Shown here: positions 46,381 through 56,800 of the stretch, one piece after another
How the letters are laid out: each line of letters starts with the position of its first letter
Numbering within the stretch: position 1 is the first letter of the stretch
Source of the DNA: an uncultured Aeriscardovia sp.
Lineage (GTDB): Bacteria; Actinomycetota; Actinomycetes; Actinomycetales; Bifidobacteriaceae
Reading direction: 5' to 3'
NCBI GenBank assembly: GCA_903789525.1
Contig: CAIFER010000001.1
Coordinates: forward strand, 62,001-126,000
Length of the DNA stretch: 64,000 nt
Notes under the pieces: generated by a model
What the model was told of the DNA's origin: nothing
The model's database searches: none
What the model saw: only the letters and a program-made list of their open reading frames with translations
Made by a program: the position numbers and the translations under genes

Positions 46381-46908
46381 TCAAAAGAGCTTCTCGAATG
46401 TCAGGCGCTCGGCATCGCTTGATTCGCCATGAACCAGTATTTCGCCCACGAGATGGAATCCAGCCTTCTCAATCAGGTGACGCATCCGGCTGTTTCGTTC
46501 GTGCGTGTCGATACGGACTTGATCGTATCCGTGTGCCCGTGCGAGCTCGATGAATGCATCGAGCATGCGAGAGCCCATGTGTTGACCAGCAAAAGCAGGA
46601 GAGATAGCAAACCGGTGAATGACCGCATATCCTTCGGTAGGACGGCTCCATGTTCCTCGCACCGGGTGATCGTAATTGGGGTCAGGAGCAGGAACGAGAC
46701 TCGCTGTCCCGATGATCTGACCATCAGGGGAAACATAAACGTAGACGACTCCGCGTTCGATGGATTGCGCGATTTCCTCGCGATTAGGGTTACCGTTTTG
46801 CCACTGTGGAATGTGATCGTGAGCGAGAACGAGTCGTGCATCTTCGATTATTTGCATAATCGGCTCGAGATCGCTTCGTACTGCAAGGCGCACAAAAGGA
46901 GATGCCAT
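46381..46908 (-). CDS. GNAT family N-acetyltransferase
   Basis: 175-aa acetyltransferase of the GNAT fold: VRLAVRSDLEPIMQI at the start, VIHRFAISPAFAGQHMGSRMLD (acetyl-CoA loop, atypical QHMGS), IRIDTHERNSRMRHLIEKAGF. Substrate unknown. The start is ATG 46908, six bases behind GGAGGAAG; the listed start is 20 codons too early. Ends 33 bases from the pepO start, probably one transcript. Confidence 0.88.
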   Translation of the reverse strand: MASPFVRLAVRSDLEPIMQIIEDARLVLAHDHIPQWQNGNPNREEIAQSIERGVVYVYVSPDGQIIGTASLVPAPDPNYDHPVRGTWSRPTEGYAVIHRFAISPAFAGQHMGSRMLDAFIELARAHGYDQVRIDTHERNSRMRHLIEKAGFHLVGEILVHGESSDAERLTFEKLF

Positions 46909-47099
46909 ACTTCCTCCAGGCATAAAAGAAGCTGGGCCCAAACATGGTGTCAAAAGCGGAAATCGCATTCCGTAACCTCAAAAGGAGGCTTGACATCGCA
47001 CCCGGAAATCCCAGCTTCAGTTTTTAACTGTAACACGGCTGACATAACACGCTCAATACGAATCAGTGAGCCGTGAACAGCTGATGTCACACTTCACAA

Positions 47100-47816
47100 T
47101 TACTCGCGAATTGCTCCACCCTTGTACGGATTCTTAAGAATCTTTGGTGCGCCTTCGTTGCCGACAATGACTTCGTCGACCATATTGAGGAACAAACCGT
47201 GCTCGACGACGCCGACGGTGTTAATTAGGTCTGCGCCGAGCTCCTTCGGATGGTCGATGCGATTGAGGTGGAGGTCGACGATGTAATCGTTCTCATCCGT
47301 GCGAATCGGCTTGCCATCTTCACCGAGACGCAGCACAGGGTTGTAGCCCTTTGCCTTGAAACGAGAGATCACATGGCCCGCACCGAATGGAATAACCTCG
47401 ACTGGCAGTGGGAAGGATCCGATCGTGTCAGCAAGCTTGGACTGATCGACAATCCACACGTAGTGACGAGAGTTGATGGCGACGATCTTTTCCCAGAGCA
47501 GTGCAGCGCCACCGCCCTTGATACCGTTGAAGTTCTTGTCAACCTGATCAGCGCCATCAATGGTGAGATCGATGTGGTCAACGTCATCGATGTCAACGAT
47601 CTTGATGCCGTAGCCTTCTGCCTGCTTGGCGGTGCGACGAGAGGTGGTGACGCCGGTAAACGTGAGGCCTTCTTCTTTGACGCGACGACCAAGTTCATCA
47701 ACGAGATAGCGAACAGTCGTACCAGTTCCCAGTCCGGCGACCATGCCGTCCTTGACGAGCTGTGCAGCCTTAATTCCGGCCTCTTTCTTGAGTTTATTCT
47801 GAAGATTCTGATCCAT
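47100..47816 (-). CDS. rpiA: Ribose-5-phosphate isomerase A
   Basis: Interconverts ribose-5-P and ribulose-5-P; feeds the bifid shunt and nucleotide synthesis. 238 aa: GLGTGTTVRYLVDELG, DGADQVDKNFNGIKGGGAA, and KILKNPYKGGA at the end. ATG 47816 (MDQNLQ) behind GGAAAGGAC is better than the listed 47849. Confidence 0.95.
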   Translation of the reverse strand: MDQNLQNKLKKEAGIKAAQLVKDGMVAGLGTGTTVRYLVDELGRRVKEEGLTFTGVTTSRRTAKQAEGYGIKIVDIDDVDHIDLTIDGADQVDKNFNGIKGGGAALLWEKIVAINSRHYVWIVDQSKLADTIGSFPLPVEVIPFGAGHVISRFKAKGYNPVLRLGEDGKPIRTDENDYIVDLHLNRIDHPKELGADLINTVGVVEHGLFLNMVDEVIVGNEGAPKILKNPYKGGAIRE

Positions 47817-47909
47817 GCGGCGTCCTTTCCAACCGAACATACGCAACAATACATACGCAACAATGCTTGCTGCGGTGCGCTTGAGTGTATGCGCGCATCT
47901 GCGTGCCGA

Positions 47910-48698
47910 TCATACCCTGTGCTGCACCTTTATTGTAGGGACAGTACCAAAGCGAGCACACGTCGATCTCATTTTCTTGAGATATTCAATTGTGTGATGT
48001 GTCATCAGTTTTGCGGTGAGGCGCAAAGTCAGCCACGACAGGAGCATTGACCATGTCATCGCCGGTGCCCAGAGCGTTAGCGTAATGACAAGTCCCGAGA
48101 TTTTGACGCATATATCAGGGATCAACGCTCTGCGATACGTATGTGTGATCGCCAGCAGAGTCGGATTATCGCGGTTACAATCATCAATGACTCGGTGAAG
48201 GATCTGGTTCGTGATCGTGATCAGGAGAATGATGATCCCGTAAAATCCTTGCATCGCTGAGCTGTTGAAATATTGGCTGTCGAGACTCGTCGTGTATGGC
48301 ATGAAAGACGTGAAAAACAGAAGTAAAAGAGTCCACAGAACAGATCGTCGGTCGATGCGGTACACATGTTCCCAAATGCGGTTGAGAGCAGACCAGAGCT
48401 CGCCGATCCAGAAGAAAGAAATAGCGTACGAGAAGAAGGATGTTCTCAGTCCCCAGATGGCGCTCCAGTCACGAATTGCGGGCTTCGGAAGTTCGAGAAC
48501 GAGAACGGTCATGATGATGGCGAGGATGGCATCTGTTAGAGCGATGAGCCTGTCTTTGCCCAAAGTCGGGTGAAGGATGTCATTTTCAGCTTGCTGAAGG
48601 CTTTCACGCAACTGATACGAATGGTGTTGATCGGAGGACGTGACCCCGAGATCTTCTCCGCTTTGCCGTGTATGCGTCTGTTGTTTCACGCATTTCAA
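47910..48698 (-). CDS. TMEM175-like (DUF1211) membrane protein
   Basis: 262-aa protein with a hydrophilic N-terminus (about 45 residues) and six helices. The first carries DRLIALTDAILAIIMTVLVLEL, equivalent to the R-F-S-D motif of bacterial TMEM175 potassium channels, with Leu and Thr in place of Phe and Ser. Probable K+ leak channel; function here not shown. A strong ribosome site is not obvious, and the true start may be internal. Confidence 0.78.
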   Translation of the reverse strand: MKCVKQQTHTRQSGEDLGVTSSDQHHSYQLRESLQQAENDILHPTLGKDRLIALTDAILAIIMTVLVLELPKPAIRDWSAIWGLRTSFFSYAISFFWIGELWSALNRIWEHVYRIDRRSVLWTLLLLFFTSFMPYTTSLDSQYFNSSAMQGFYGIIILLITITNQILHRVIDDCNRDNPTLLAITHTYRRALIPDICVKISGLVITLTLWAPAMTWSMLLSWLTLRLTAKLMTHHTIEYLKKMRSTCARFGTVPTIKVQHRV

Positions 48699-48768
48699 TG
48701 TACAGCGCTATATGCGAGAGAAGAAAATGGGACGAAAAACAACTAACAACTATATGAAAAAAACTGAG

Positions 48769-48839
48769 AGCGGACGACGAGAATCGAACTCGCGTAATCA
48801 GTTTGGAAGACTGAGGCTCTACCATTGAGCTACGTCCGC
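48769..48839 (-). tRNA. tRNA-Gly (anticodon TCC)
   Basis: 71-nt cloverleaf with perfect acceptor GCGGACG/CGTCCGC, anticodon stem TCAGT/ACTGA around CTTCCAA, and T arm GCGAG-TTCGATT-CTCGT. Confidence 0.95.
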
Positions 48840-49103
48840 GAACAGGTAATACTATAACACATTTCCTTACAGCTTTTTACTGTGATGAATGCAATCAGCG
48901 CGATTAACGCGATTCATGAGATCACCGCGACTGTGCGACGGCTTTGTGTGATATGGGTGTACGAATTTGCCAGAACGCTCTTTTTTGTCTGCGGCGGGCT
49001 AATCTGGAAGAAGTAAGAAGGTCGTGAGCCGGTGTGTCAGCTCAGGCGATCGACTAGTCAGTAACGGTAGACAGCGGTTTATCAGCGAGCGATGGAGGAA
49101 AAC

Positions 49104-50462
49104 ATGCCACGTCTTTTTGGAACCGATGGAGTTCGCGGCGTCGCCAATAAGGAATTGACGCCGAAGATGGCTCTTGATTTGGGCGAGGCGGCTGCTCGTG
49201 TCCTTGGAAAGGATCATCACGGGGATGGTCGCAAGCGTGCTCTCGTCGGTCGAGATACGCGCGTCTCTGGTGATTTCTTGTCAGCTGCACTGTCAGCTGG
49301 AATGAGTGCTGGTGGGTTCGATGTCATCGACGTCGGCGTGATTCCAACCCCAGGTTTGGCATATTTGTCCACCCAGCTCAACGTCGATTTTGCTGGAATC
49401 GTCTCTGCATCACACAACCCGATGATTTACAACGGCATTAAGTTCTTTGCAAAGGGTGGTTTCAAGCTCTCTGACGAGAAGGAAGACCAGATCGAAGCCA
49501 TTCTCGGGCAGGATTGGGATCGTCCGACGGGCCGTGGCGTGGGCCGTATTCATCGCGATCATGACACGCCAAACGAAATGTACCGCGAACACATCGTTGC
49601 GTCTGCCACACAAGATGATCCCACTCCGCTGAAAGGTCTGAGGATCGTCGTCGATTGCGCTAATGGCGCGACGAGTGGCGTAGCTCCCAAGGTTTTGCGC
49701 GAGGCTGGAGCAGACGTCATTGTCATCAACGCCAGTCCAGATGGGTATAACATCAACGATCACGCTGGTTCCATGCACCCAGAACAGCTTCAGGCAATGG
49801 TGACAGCGGCGCAAGCGGATATGGGTGTTGCGTGCGACGGTGATGCGGATCGTTGCTTGGCTGTCGACGCAAAAGGTCGTCTCGTGAACGGCGATCAGAT
49901 TATGGGTATTCTCGCTCGTGCGCTTAAGCAGGAGGGTAAGCTGAACGGGAACACGCTCGTCGTCACGATCATGAGCAATCTCGGCTTGAAGCTTGCTCTC
50001 AAGAAGATGGGAATTCAGACAGTCCAGACAGCTGTCGGCGATCGGTATGTGCTCGAGGAGATGCTCAAGCATGATTACACGCTGGGTGGTGAGCAGTCCG
50101 GTCATATCATCAATCGTCAATTTGCGACGACTGGCGATGGCACGTTGACGGCTCTCACGCTGGCACATGAGGTTGTCCGCTCTGGCAAGTCCCTCGAAGA
50201 ACTCGCTGCAGACTTCCCACAGCTTCCACAGAAGCTCATCAATGTTCGCACGCAAAATAAGAAAGCTGCCAAGACGGATGTCGGTATCCGTGACGCCGTG
50301 GCGAAGGCAGAGAAGAAGCTCGGCGATACAGGTCGAGTCGTTTTGCGTCCGTCCGGCACAGAACCGGTTGTTCGCGTGATGGTCGAGGCACCGACAGACC
50401 AAGAAGCGGATGAAGTGTGCAAGTCATTGGCACAAGTTGTCGCTGATCGTCTCGGTGACTGA
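49104..50462 (+). CDS. glmM: Phosphoglucosamine mutase
   Basis: Converts GlcN-6-P to GlcN-1-P for UDP-GlcNAc and cell-wall synthesis. 452 aa: MPRLFGTDGVRG start, phosphoserine loop VSASHNPM (about residue 102), metal loop DGDADR, GEQSGH and RPSGTEPVVRV. ATG 49104 with GGAGGA upstream; the listed start adds four residues. def follows after 25 bases, so likely one operon. Confidence 0.96.
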   Translation: MPRLFGTDGVRGVANKELTPKMALDLGEAAARVLGKDHHGDGRKRALVGRDTRVSGDFLSAALSAGMSAGGFDVIDVGVIPTPGLAYLSTQLNVDFAGIVSASHNPMIYNGIKFFAKGGFKLSDEKEDQIEAILGQDWDRPTGRGVGRIHRDHDTPNEMYREHIVASATQDDPTPLKGLRIVVDCANGATSGVAPKVLREAGADVIVINASPDGYNINDHAGSMHPEQLQAMVTAAQADMGVACDGDADRCLAVDAKGRLVNGDQIMGILARALKQEGKLNGNTLVVTIMSNLGLKLALKKMGIQTVQTAVGDRYVLEEMLKHDYTLGGEQSGHIINRQFATTGDGTLTALTLAHEVVRSGKSLEELAADFPQLPQKLINVRTQNKKAAKTDVGIRDAVAKAEKKLGDTGRVVLRPSGTEPVVRVMVEAPTDQEADEVCKSLAQVVADRLGD

Positions 50463-50487
50463 CAACCGGTAAGGCTGGAGGAGTGAC

Positions 50488-51147
50488 ATGGCATTTACGG
50501 GGCCGATCAATCGACAGCTGACGCGCGTAATTGAAAGCGTGTTGCGTCAGGCACCACAAGGGCACATTCCACTGACATGTGCTGGTGATCCTGTGTTGCG
50601 CGAAGGCTGGCATGAGTACACGGGTCAAATCGGTCGGCCTGTGTTTCGCAAGCTGATTGCGGACATGCGCACGACGATGCTCGATGCGCCCGGTGTTGGA
50701 TTGGCGGCCCCGCAAGTTGGAATTCCACTCGCGTTCGCTGTTGTGGAAGACCATGTTGAGCCAGAAGACAGGGACTCTGCAGATCCGCGCGATTTTGCAG
50801 AGTTCCCGTTCCATGCAATCATTAATCCGCACTACGAGCCGATCGGTACAAAGACGGCGTCATTCTATGAAGGATGTCTGTCTGTTCCGGGATTTCAGGC
50901 TGTTCGGCGTCGGTGGCATGACATTCGCGCGACGTGGCAGGATCCGTCTGGCGCGCGGCATACGGCGCAACTTCATGGATGGCCTGCTCGTATTTTCCAG
51001 CATGAAACGGATCATCTCTCCGGCGAACTGTACATCGACAAGTGCGAGATTCGCTCGCTGAGCTCGGATGACAATCTCGGTGAGCTGTGGTGGGATCCGA
51101 CAACGCTGCCTGATGAGGCGCGTCAGATGGGATTTTCGCTCAAATAA
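50488..51147 (+). CDS. def: Peptide deformylase
   Basis: Removes N-formyl from nascent proteins. All three motifs: GVGLAAPQVG, EGCLSVPG (Cys metal ligand) and QHETDHLSG (HExxH). 219 aa with a short N-terminal extension usual for actinobacterial enzymes. GGAGGAG precedes the ATG. Confidence 0.96.
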   Translation: MAFTGPINRQLTRVIESVLRQAPQGHIPLTCAGDPVLREGWHEYTGQIGRPVFRKLIADMRTTMLDAPGVGLAAPQVGIPLAFAVVEDHVEPEDRDSADPRDFAEFPFHAIINPHYEPIGTKTASFYEGCLSVPGFQAVRRRWHDIRATWQDPSGARHTAQLHGWPARIFQHETDHLSGELYIDKCEIRSLSSDDNLGELWWDPTTLPDEARQMGFSLK

Positions 51148-51197
51148 TTTTTATCTCGATTTCTATCGCGCGCTTATCTCGCACTCTTTGCACTCTT

Positions 51198-53711
51198 TTA
51201 CGCGATCGAGAGCCCTTCCATGAGTTCGGCACGAATCGTGAAGTACACTTCTGGCATATTTTCAAGCAAGTCAGTAATGCGGCCGGGAACGAGGAAGACG
51301 ACGAGTGTCATTCCCATTCCGATCAGCACGAGCAACGCCACAATCATGCGGACAACGCTCACTCTGACGTTCACTTCTCGAGAGCTCCCGGGTGTTCTGC
51401 GCGCCCATGATTCCAGTCCGCACGCACCCATGAGACCGAGAAGCGCGAAAATCCATCCAAAATCAGCCAAATAGCGCAGCGAGAGTCCTGCATAATACGA
51501 GTCAAAGAGGCATCCGCCCAGCCCCAGCACAAAGAGCGCACTGACGAACGGCCACATATGCCGGCGAATCATCGTCCGGTGCATGCACAGCGCCGCTATG
51601 CAGAGCGCGGTAAAGGGAACGAGCCAAATGAGCCCTCCCATCCACGGTTCGGTGTACTGCCACGACGGTAACGGGGTTGCTACTAGTCCAATGAACGGGA
51701 AATGCGCGGTGAAGTGCGGCGGTTCCAGCAAGTAGTAGAACGCAATCGGCAGCATTAAGTACGGCGGCTCAGAATAATTCGTGAGATCAGTGACGGTGAG
51801 CTGATATTTGTTTCCGAAGTCGAAGAATGACCCGAAACGCCAGTAGTTGTAAGTCAGGAATGGCAGCAGCGTCACGAACCCTGTCAGCAGGATGCACAGG
51901 TCGTTGCGCACTGATCGCCATGTCTTCTTCTGTGTTTTCTTCTCGGTCATGCGTGTGAATGCTGACGGCCTGAGCCAGCTGAAGAAGAGCCTGGCGCGGA
52001 TTTCTTCCCAGAAGATCGGAAAAGCGAGAAAGACAGTGAAGATGAAATTCGGACGCGATCCGATAGTGGCAGTCAAAAGGAGAGTACCGATGATGAGCCG
52101 AGGGCGAGAGAGGACGACTGATCCCATCTGTGATGCGCCAACTGTCGTGTGCCGTGTGATCGTTTGGAAGTGAGGAATCGGGTCGCCGTCAGTACACCGC
52201 CACATGCGCGTCACAATGCGGTCGTGATGTCTGCCAGGTACCACACCGATGATGACGCGTCGGGCACCGAGCCAGCACCACAGACCTGCTGATGTAATCG
52301 TCAGCGCCAGGATGAGCGGAACTGCATAAAAATCCGGCCGGAAGAGCAAGAAAATCGTGTTAGCGCCGAGAATAAAGCCGATGATTGAGAGCAGTGCGAC
52401 TCCGAGGGACGAGTGTGGGAAGTGGCGCTGGATGACCCGAGAGGCGAGGGCCGTTCCCCACAGTGCGAAGAGAGTGACGAGCAATACAGCAGCAGTGGGC
52501 GTCCACAAACTGCGACCGGTTATGAGTTCATATGGGATAAAGAGAAGCACAGCTGGCAAGATGCCGAAATAGCAGTACCATTTGCCACCCCAGATGACGT
52601 GGTCCCAAAAGATCGGCGTGACTCCTTGGCTGAGCAATTGGGCGCGCATTGCGAGTGAATACGGGTTGCGCGCTTGCGCGAGTTCATGAGGAACCGGCAG
52701 ATCGAGCCACGGGTGACCGTGAATGAGCGAATCGGCGAGCCGGGCATATTGGTCGCCGTCGTAGACGTAATTGCCGTAGACAGGTGGGAAAACGTTCGAT
52801 AACGTCATGCTTCCAACCTTTTGGAACATCCCTGCTGTCCCAATAATGAGTGGAACGGTGAGGAGCGCCAACAGACCAAATTGCCAGCTGACGGAAGTAT
52901 CGAACGGAACGCGATAAATCTTCGAGCGCGGATCGATAAAACAAATGCTGAAGAGTGCGATGAAGGTCATGATGCCCACGCGCAGCCAGCTGAAGTGGAA
53001 TCCTGCGCGGTCATTGACCCTGACTTGTCCGCAGTTAAAACTCGTTCCGACCGGCTGAAGAAACCAGATGCGCAGTGCCGAAATAGGACCGTATGAGTCA
53101 TCGACGGGTAGATACGAAGAAGCGTTAACGTGTGGGCTGTATGCCAATTCTGGGCCGGTATGCCAGTGTGATGATCCAACAGGCAAGACTTTGATACGCA
53201 CAGAAACCCAGCCGCGCATGTCCAGATGTGATTGAGTGGCAGAGGTCGTGGCAACGGAGGCGTGTTCAGCGCTTGAATCCATCGGGACAGGTTCTCCCGC
53301 CATCATGTGGATTGTGTCCACGCGCGTATCAAGTCCAGAAATCTGAATTTGATCGTCTGTTCCGTTGAGCACTGTCAAAACGCCTGGCGCTGAGTGCTCC
53401 AAACCAGTTCCATAGCTGATCCGCGTGTCCGTGATATCGAGTGCAGCGGGATGTCCCAAACTCGACCAAAAGCGCAGATTGAACGGGAAAATTTCAAGCG
53501 CAAGAATGACGAAGAGTGCAATCAGAAGGCTACGTACGAGACCTTTGCGGCGCAGCAACCAGCCGTGAATGCGAGGCCAGTTGGCCCGAAAACGAGAAGG
53601 GAGAGCAGCGAGAGACGCAATGAACGCATGCGCGAACGTGATGATATTCGCGCGTATCTCATGCATTTGTTGAGCTCGTCTGCCCACTCGATCTTGATTG
53701 CTGGAAGTCAC
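51198..53711 (-). CDS. Large multipass membrane protein, glycosyltransferase-like (GT-C type), unassigned
   Basis: About 837 aa. A first helix (SLLIALFVILALEIFPFNL) is followed by an extracytoplasmic beta-type domain of some 170 residues. Then come roughly ten helices from residue 260 on (WLRVGIMTFIALFSICF onward), ending near LVLIGMGMTLVVFLVPG. The layout of hydrophilic loop plus many helices resembles polyprenyl-sugar dependent GT-C transferases or polymer flippases, but no diagnostic motif was found. The start is uncertain: TTG 53789 (track) lies in the DnaA boxes; GTG 53711 or ATG 53666 are better, none with a strong ribosome site. Divergent from the 1302-aa gene. Confidence 0.65.
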   Translation of the reverse strand: MTSSNQDRVGRRAQQMHEIRANIITFAHAFIASLAALPSRFRANWPRIHGWLLRRKGLVRSLLIALFVILALEIFPFNLRFWSSLGHPAALDITDTRISYGTGLEHSAPGVLTVLNGTDDQIQISGLDTRVDTIHMMAGEPVPMDSSAEHASVATTSATQSHLDMRGWVSVRIKVLPVGSSHWHTGPELAYSPHVNASSYLPVDDSYGPISALRIWFLQPVGTSFNCGQVRVNDRAGFHFSWLRVGIMTFIALFSICFIDPRSKIYRVPFDTSVSWQFGLLALLTVPLIIGTAGMFQKVGSMTLSNVFPPVYGNYVYDGDQYARLADSLIHGHPWLDLPVPHELAQARNPYSLAMRAQLLSQGVTPIFWDHVIWGGKWYCYFGILPAVLLFIPYELITGRSLWTPTAAVLLVTLFALWGTALASRVIQRHFPHSSLGVALLSIIGFILGANTIFLLFRPDFYAVPLILALTITSAGLWCWLGARRVIIGVVPGRHHDRIVTRMWRCTDGDPIPHFQTITRHTTVGASQMGSVVLSRPRLIIGTLLLTATIGSRPNFIFTVFLAFPIFWEEIRARLFFSWLRPSAFTRMTEKKTQKKTWRSVRNDLCILLTGFVTLLPFLTYNYWRFGSFFDFGNKYQLTVTDLTNYSEPPYLMLPIAFYYLLEPPHFTAHFPFIGLVATPLPSWQYTEPWMGGLIWLVPFTALCIAALCMHRTMIRRHMWPFVSALFVLGLGGCLFDSYYAGLSLRYLADFGWIFALLGLMGACGLESWARRTPGSSREVNVRVSVVRMIVALLVLIGMGMTLVVFLVPGRITDLLENMPEVYFTIRAELMEGLSIA

Positions 53712-53769
53712 ATAGCCGATTTTACTGAGATCCCTTGTTTTGTCTTCTCTGGGTTGTCGAAAAACAAAG

Positions 53770-53788
53770 TTATCCACACTTATCCACA
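53770..53788 (+). promoter_or_regulatory. Two adjacent perfect DnaA boxes in a divergent promoter region
   Basis: TTATCCACA at 53770-53778 and 53780-53788, in tandem one base apart (a ten-base repeat), between the membrane-protein gene and the 1302-aa gene. Same orientation on the + strand. Confidence 0.5.
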
Positions 53789-53838
53789 ATTTTCACGAGG
53801 TAGTTCACTGTTGGCGCTGATATGGGACAATAGTGTTC

Positions 53839-56800
53839 ATGGCACATGTGGGTGATCAGAAAAATATGAAGTCGCACAATACGCTCTTCCATCGTCTATG
53901 CTCAGCGTTGTCAATGCTGAGTCCTCTCGCCGTACCCGTCGATTCTGATGCCCGTCGTCATATTTTCCCTGTCATTGAGGGTCAAGATGCGTCAGTGCGC
54001 TTCGGATGGGTACAGCCGGCACGCATGATCGGCCAAGGTTTTTATATAGGTGTTTTCCTTCCCTCGAGCATGGCGGCCACTGTACGCGGTAAAAACATGC
54101 TCTTTGCACCGCTGGCGTTTGCTGATGAGCAGGGGCACGTGTATCCGCAAGAACCGTGGAATCGTGGAACAGCTGTGATTTCATCGCAAAAGCCACAGTT
54201 CATGATGATCTCGAACGAGCAAGTTAGTCGCCTCGCACTCCAGCCATCTGGCGCATCGAAGTTGCGGGAAGCAGTTCGCCGTGAAGGCAGTGAGGGATCA
54301 GCTGATTCGCAGGCTTCAATGGATCTCGTTAATCCGGATGCATCGATGTCAACACTGTGGTCGCCAATAACTCATCATCCCCGTCAAGTGGGTGATCATC
54401 TGACGGAAATCATCTCACACGTGATGAAATCGTATTCTGAGCGTCGTCAGCGCCAGTCTGGCCTCCTTTCACCGGTGCACCAAGATGAGGATGGTGGTCA
54501 GAGCGTCGACTTGGATTGGTCGAGCGATTTCGAAAAGGCCGGCTTCCGCGAAGAAGGATATGCCGACCAACATCAATCCGGGCGCACAGATCGGAATGTC
54601 GCTGCTGTTCCGCCAGCAGACGTGCCAGGGCAGCTCTCTGAAGGTCAGAGTCTAGATCAACAGTTTGCTGAAGAGGCCGCAGCAGTACACGTGCAAGGAA
54701 TCATGGGCTGCTTTGATTCTGCTGGCTTCTTTGAGCCAACTGCCTCGTGGGTGCGAGAGAATGCAACGCGGGAATACTGGGTTCGGGATCTGCGTCTGTC
54801 TCTTCCGTCCGCCATGGTGCAAGGCGAATATATCGATGCGCTTGCTGTTGGGTATCTGTATTCGTACTTGATCCCACAACTGTGTCAAGATCCGCTCGGA
54901 TATGGCGTCGGCTCGATTACATATTGTTTGCGGCGATTTGCACCGATAGCTGGAATCCGCACGGCACTGGATCTCACTCAAGAGGCGCTGAACCGAGGGC
55001 TGAAGGTCTCCAGCATGGAGTGGTTCTTCGGTCGTGTTGTTCACGAATCTGGTGCTCTCGATGATGAGCAGTTGCAGGCACAAGGTGGGCAAGAGCCGCT
55101 GAGTCTCTTCATGTCAGCTGATTCTGGGAACTTTGTCATCTCCACTCCGGAAAACGGCGTTGAGCCTGTTCCAGCAGTGCATGCGTTAAGGCTTGAAGCG
55201 TGCCTGAATCGTTTTATGCACGTCGCGATGGTGATGGGTCGGGAAGCAGATTTTTCGACAAGTGTTTCTCCCGAGGAGACAGCACGTCCTACTGATCCGG
55301 CCATCATCGACCGTAATCTGATTGACAATCCAGGATTCTGTGCGTTCTCGCTTGACGACGGGCTGTTCCCAACTATTGCGGACGATCGTGAAAACCGGTT
55401 GTTCCGGCAGACGTACCAGCTCGGTCAGCATTCTCATGAATGGTGGACTGCTGTCGTCGATTCTCAGAAGATTGCCCAGCGTATTGTCCGCATTCAGCAA
55501 ATGCGGGCGGCTCAGTTGTCGGGTTCTCACTCCTCGTTGCAGCCGAATGCGCGCTCGGAGTGGGTGTATCGCATGTCATTGGCACAGCTTTTCCAGCTTC
55601 TGCGTTTGCCATACCGTCTTGATGCCGTGTTCCATTCGTGCTTGCGTGCCGGGAAAGTTGCGATTGTTTTGCTCGGCGCAAGTGGGTACCTCATGCCTGA
55701 AACGGAAATTGACTCGAAGACAAAAAAGTATCGAAAACTCAGTCGAGCTGAACGTCATGCGATGGCGGAAGATTACAGTCTTCGCGTTGCGATTCTCTCG
55801 GCGGCATTGGCCTTTTATACCTCTGACGCAATTGATGAAGTGCTCGTGAGGGTCGATGGGCTCGATTTTGCACCGCTTGAAAAACTTGACCAGATCGATG
55901 CACAACAGCCACAAACGACGCCAAACTTTACCGATAGTGGCGAAAACGATGCATTGGAGGACGGTGCAGATGACGAGAAATCGGATGCATCGGCGCACGA
56001 TCAGTCCGACGAACACGATCATGCGAACCTGAACAAGCTGATGGAAGACTTGCAGCAGATGCTTGCCCAATCGTCACTAGGTAAGTTGTCGTCTGCGCGG
56101 ACGACTGGTAAAGGTGCCCCGAAGGACCACGACGTGCATGGGCGTATGCCGTCCGCCACTTCTCCTACTTCGGACGCTGAGCCGGAAGCGTCACAGTCCG
56201 CGTCTGCATCGGCACATAAATCGTCAGATGAACACGATCATGCTGGTCATTCTTCGCATGACTCCACCGAGCAAGGCGGTTCGCACAGTGACAATGATTC
56301 GAGCAGCGAAGAGTGGACGTCAGCACACGCGCATGCGGACATTAATCAACGCCACGGGTCTGAAAATGACTCATCGGATGAGCACTCACATAGCCAGTCT
56401 GGAAGTTTCCGTCAAACGAAGCTGTCCGTTCGGTTTACGCGAGAAGCGTTTATGAGCGAACTGCAATCGCAAGGGTTGGAGCATCCGCGTGAGTTTGTCG
56501 CCCGTTTTGGTCCGCACATGCATGCGGCTGCGGATGGGAGTCTTCTGCCAATTCACGTGGCTGATGACACGTCAAGTATGGAATTCCGCCCATCCGGTGC
56601 AGGTCAGGAGCCAGAGCGGTCAAACAGAGTCTTCACCCCAGAAGTTGCAGATGTGTTGGGTGCTTCTGACATGCATGGCATCACAATTGAGCGTCGCGAT
56701 CTCGTTCGGGAAGCAATCGTCGAACTGCAGACGATGGGCGACGAAGTGAACAATGGCATGCTGGACTCGGTCAAGGCAGCTCATCAGGCGTCTGATCTTA

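Noticed and set aside
46909-46968. Extra 20 residues at the N-terminus of the GNAT protein
   Set aside because: A strong GGAGGAAG site stands directly ahead of ATG 46908.
53770-53788. DnaA boxes as part of oriC
   Set aside because: No dnaA, dnaN, gyrB or rpmH nearby, only two boxes and no AT-rich unwinding element.
55960-56400. Histidine/aspartate-rich stretch as a DNA repeat or CRISPR-like array
   Set aside because: The repetition is at protein level with varied codons and lies in an open frame.
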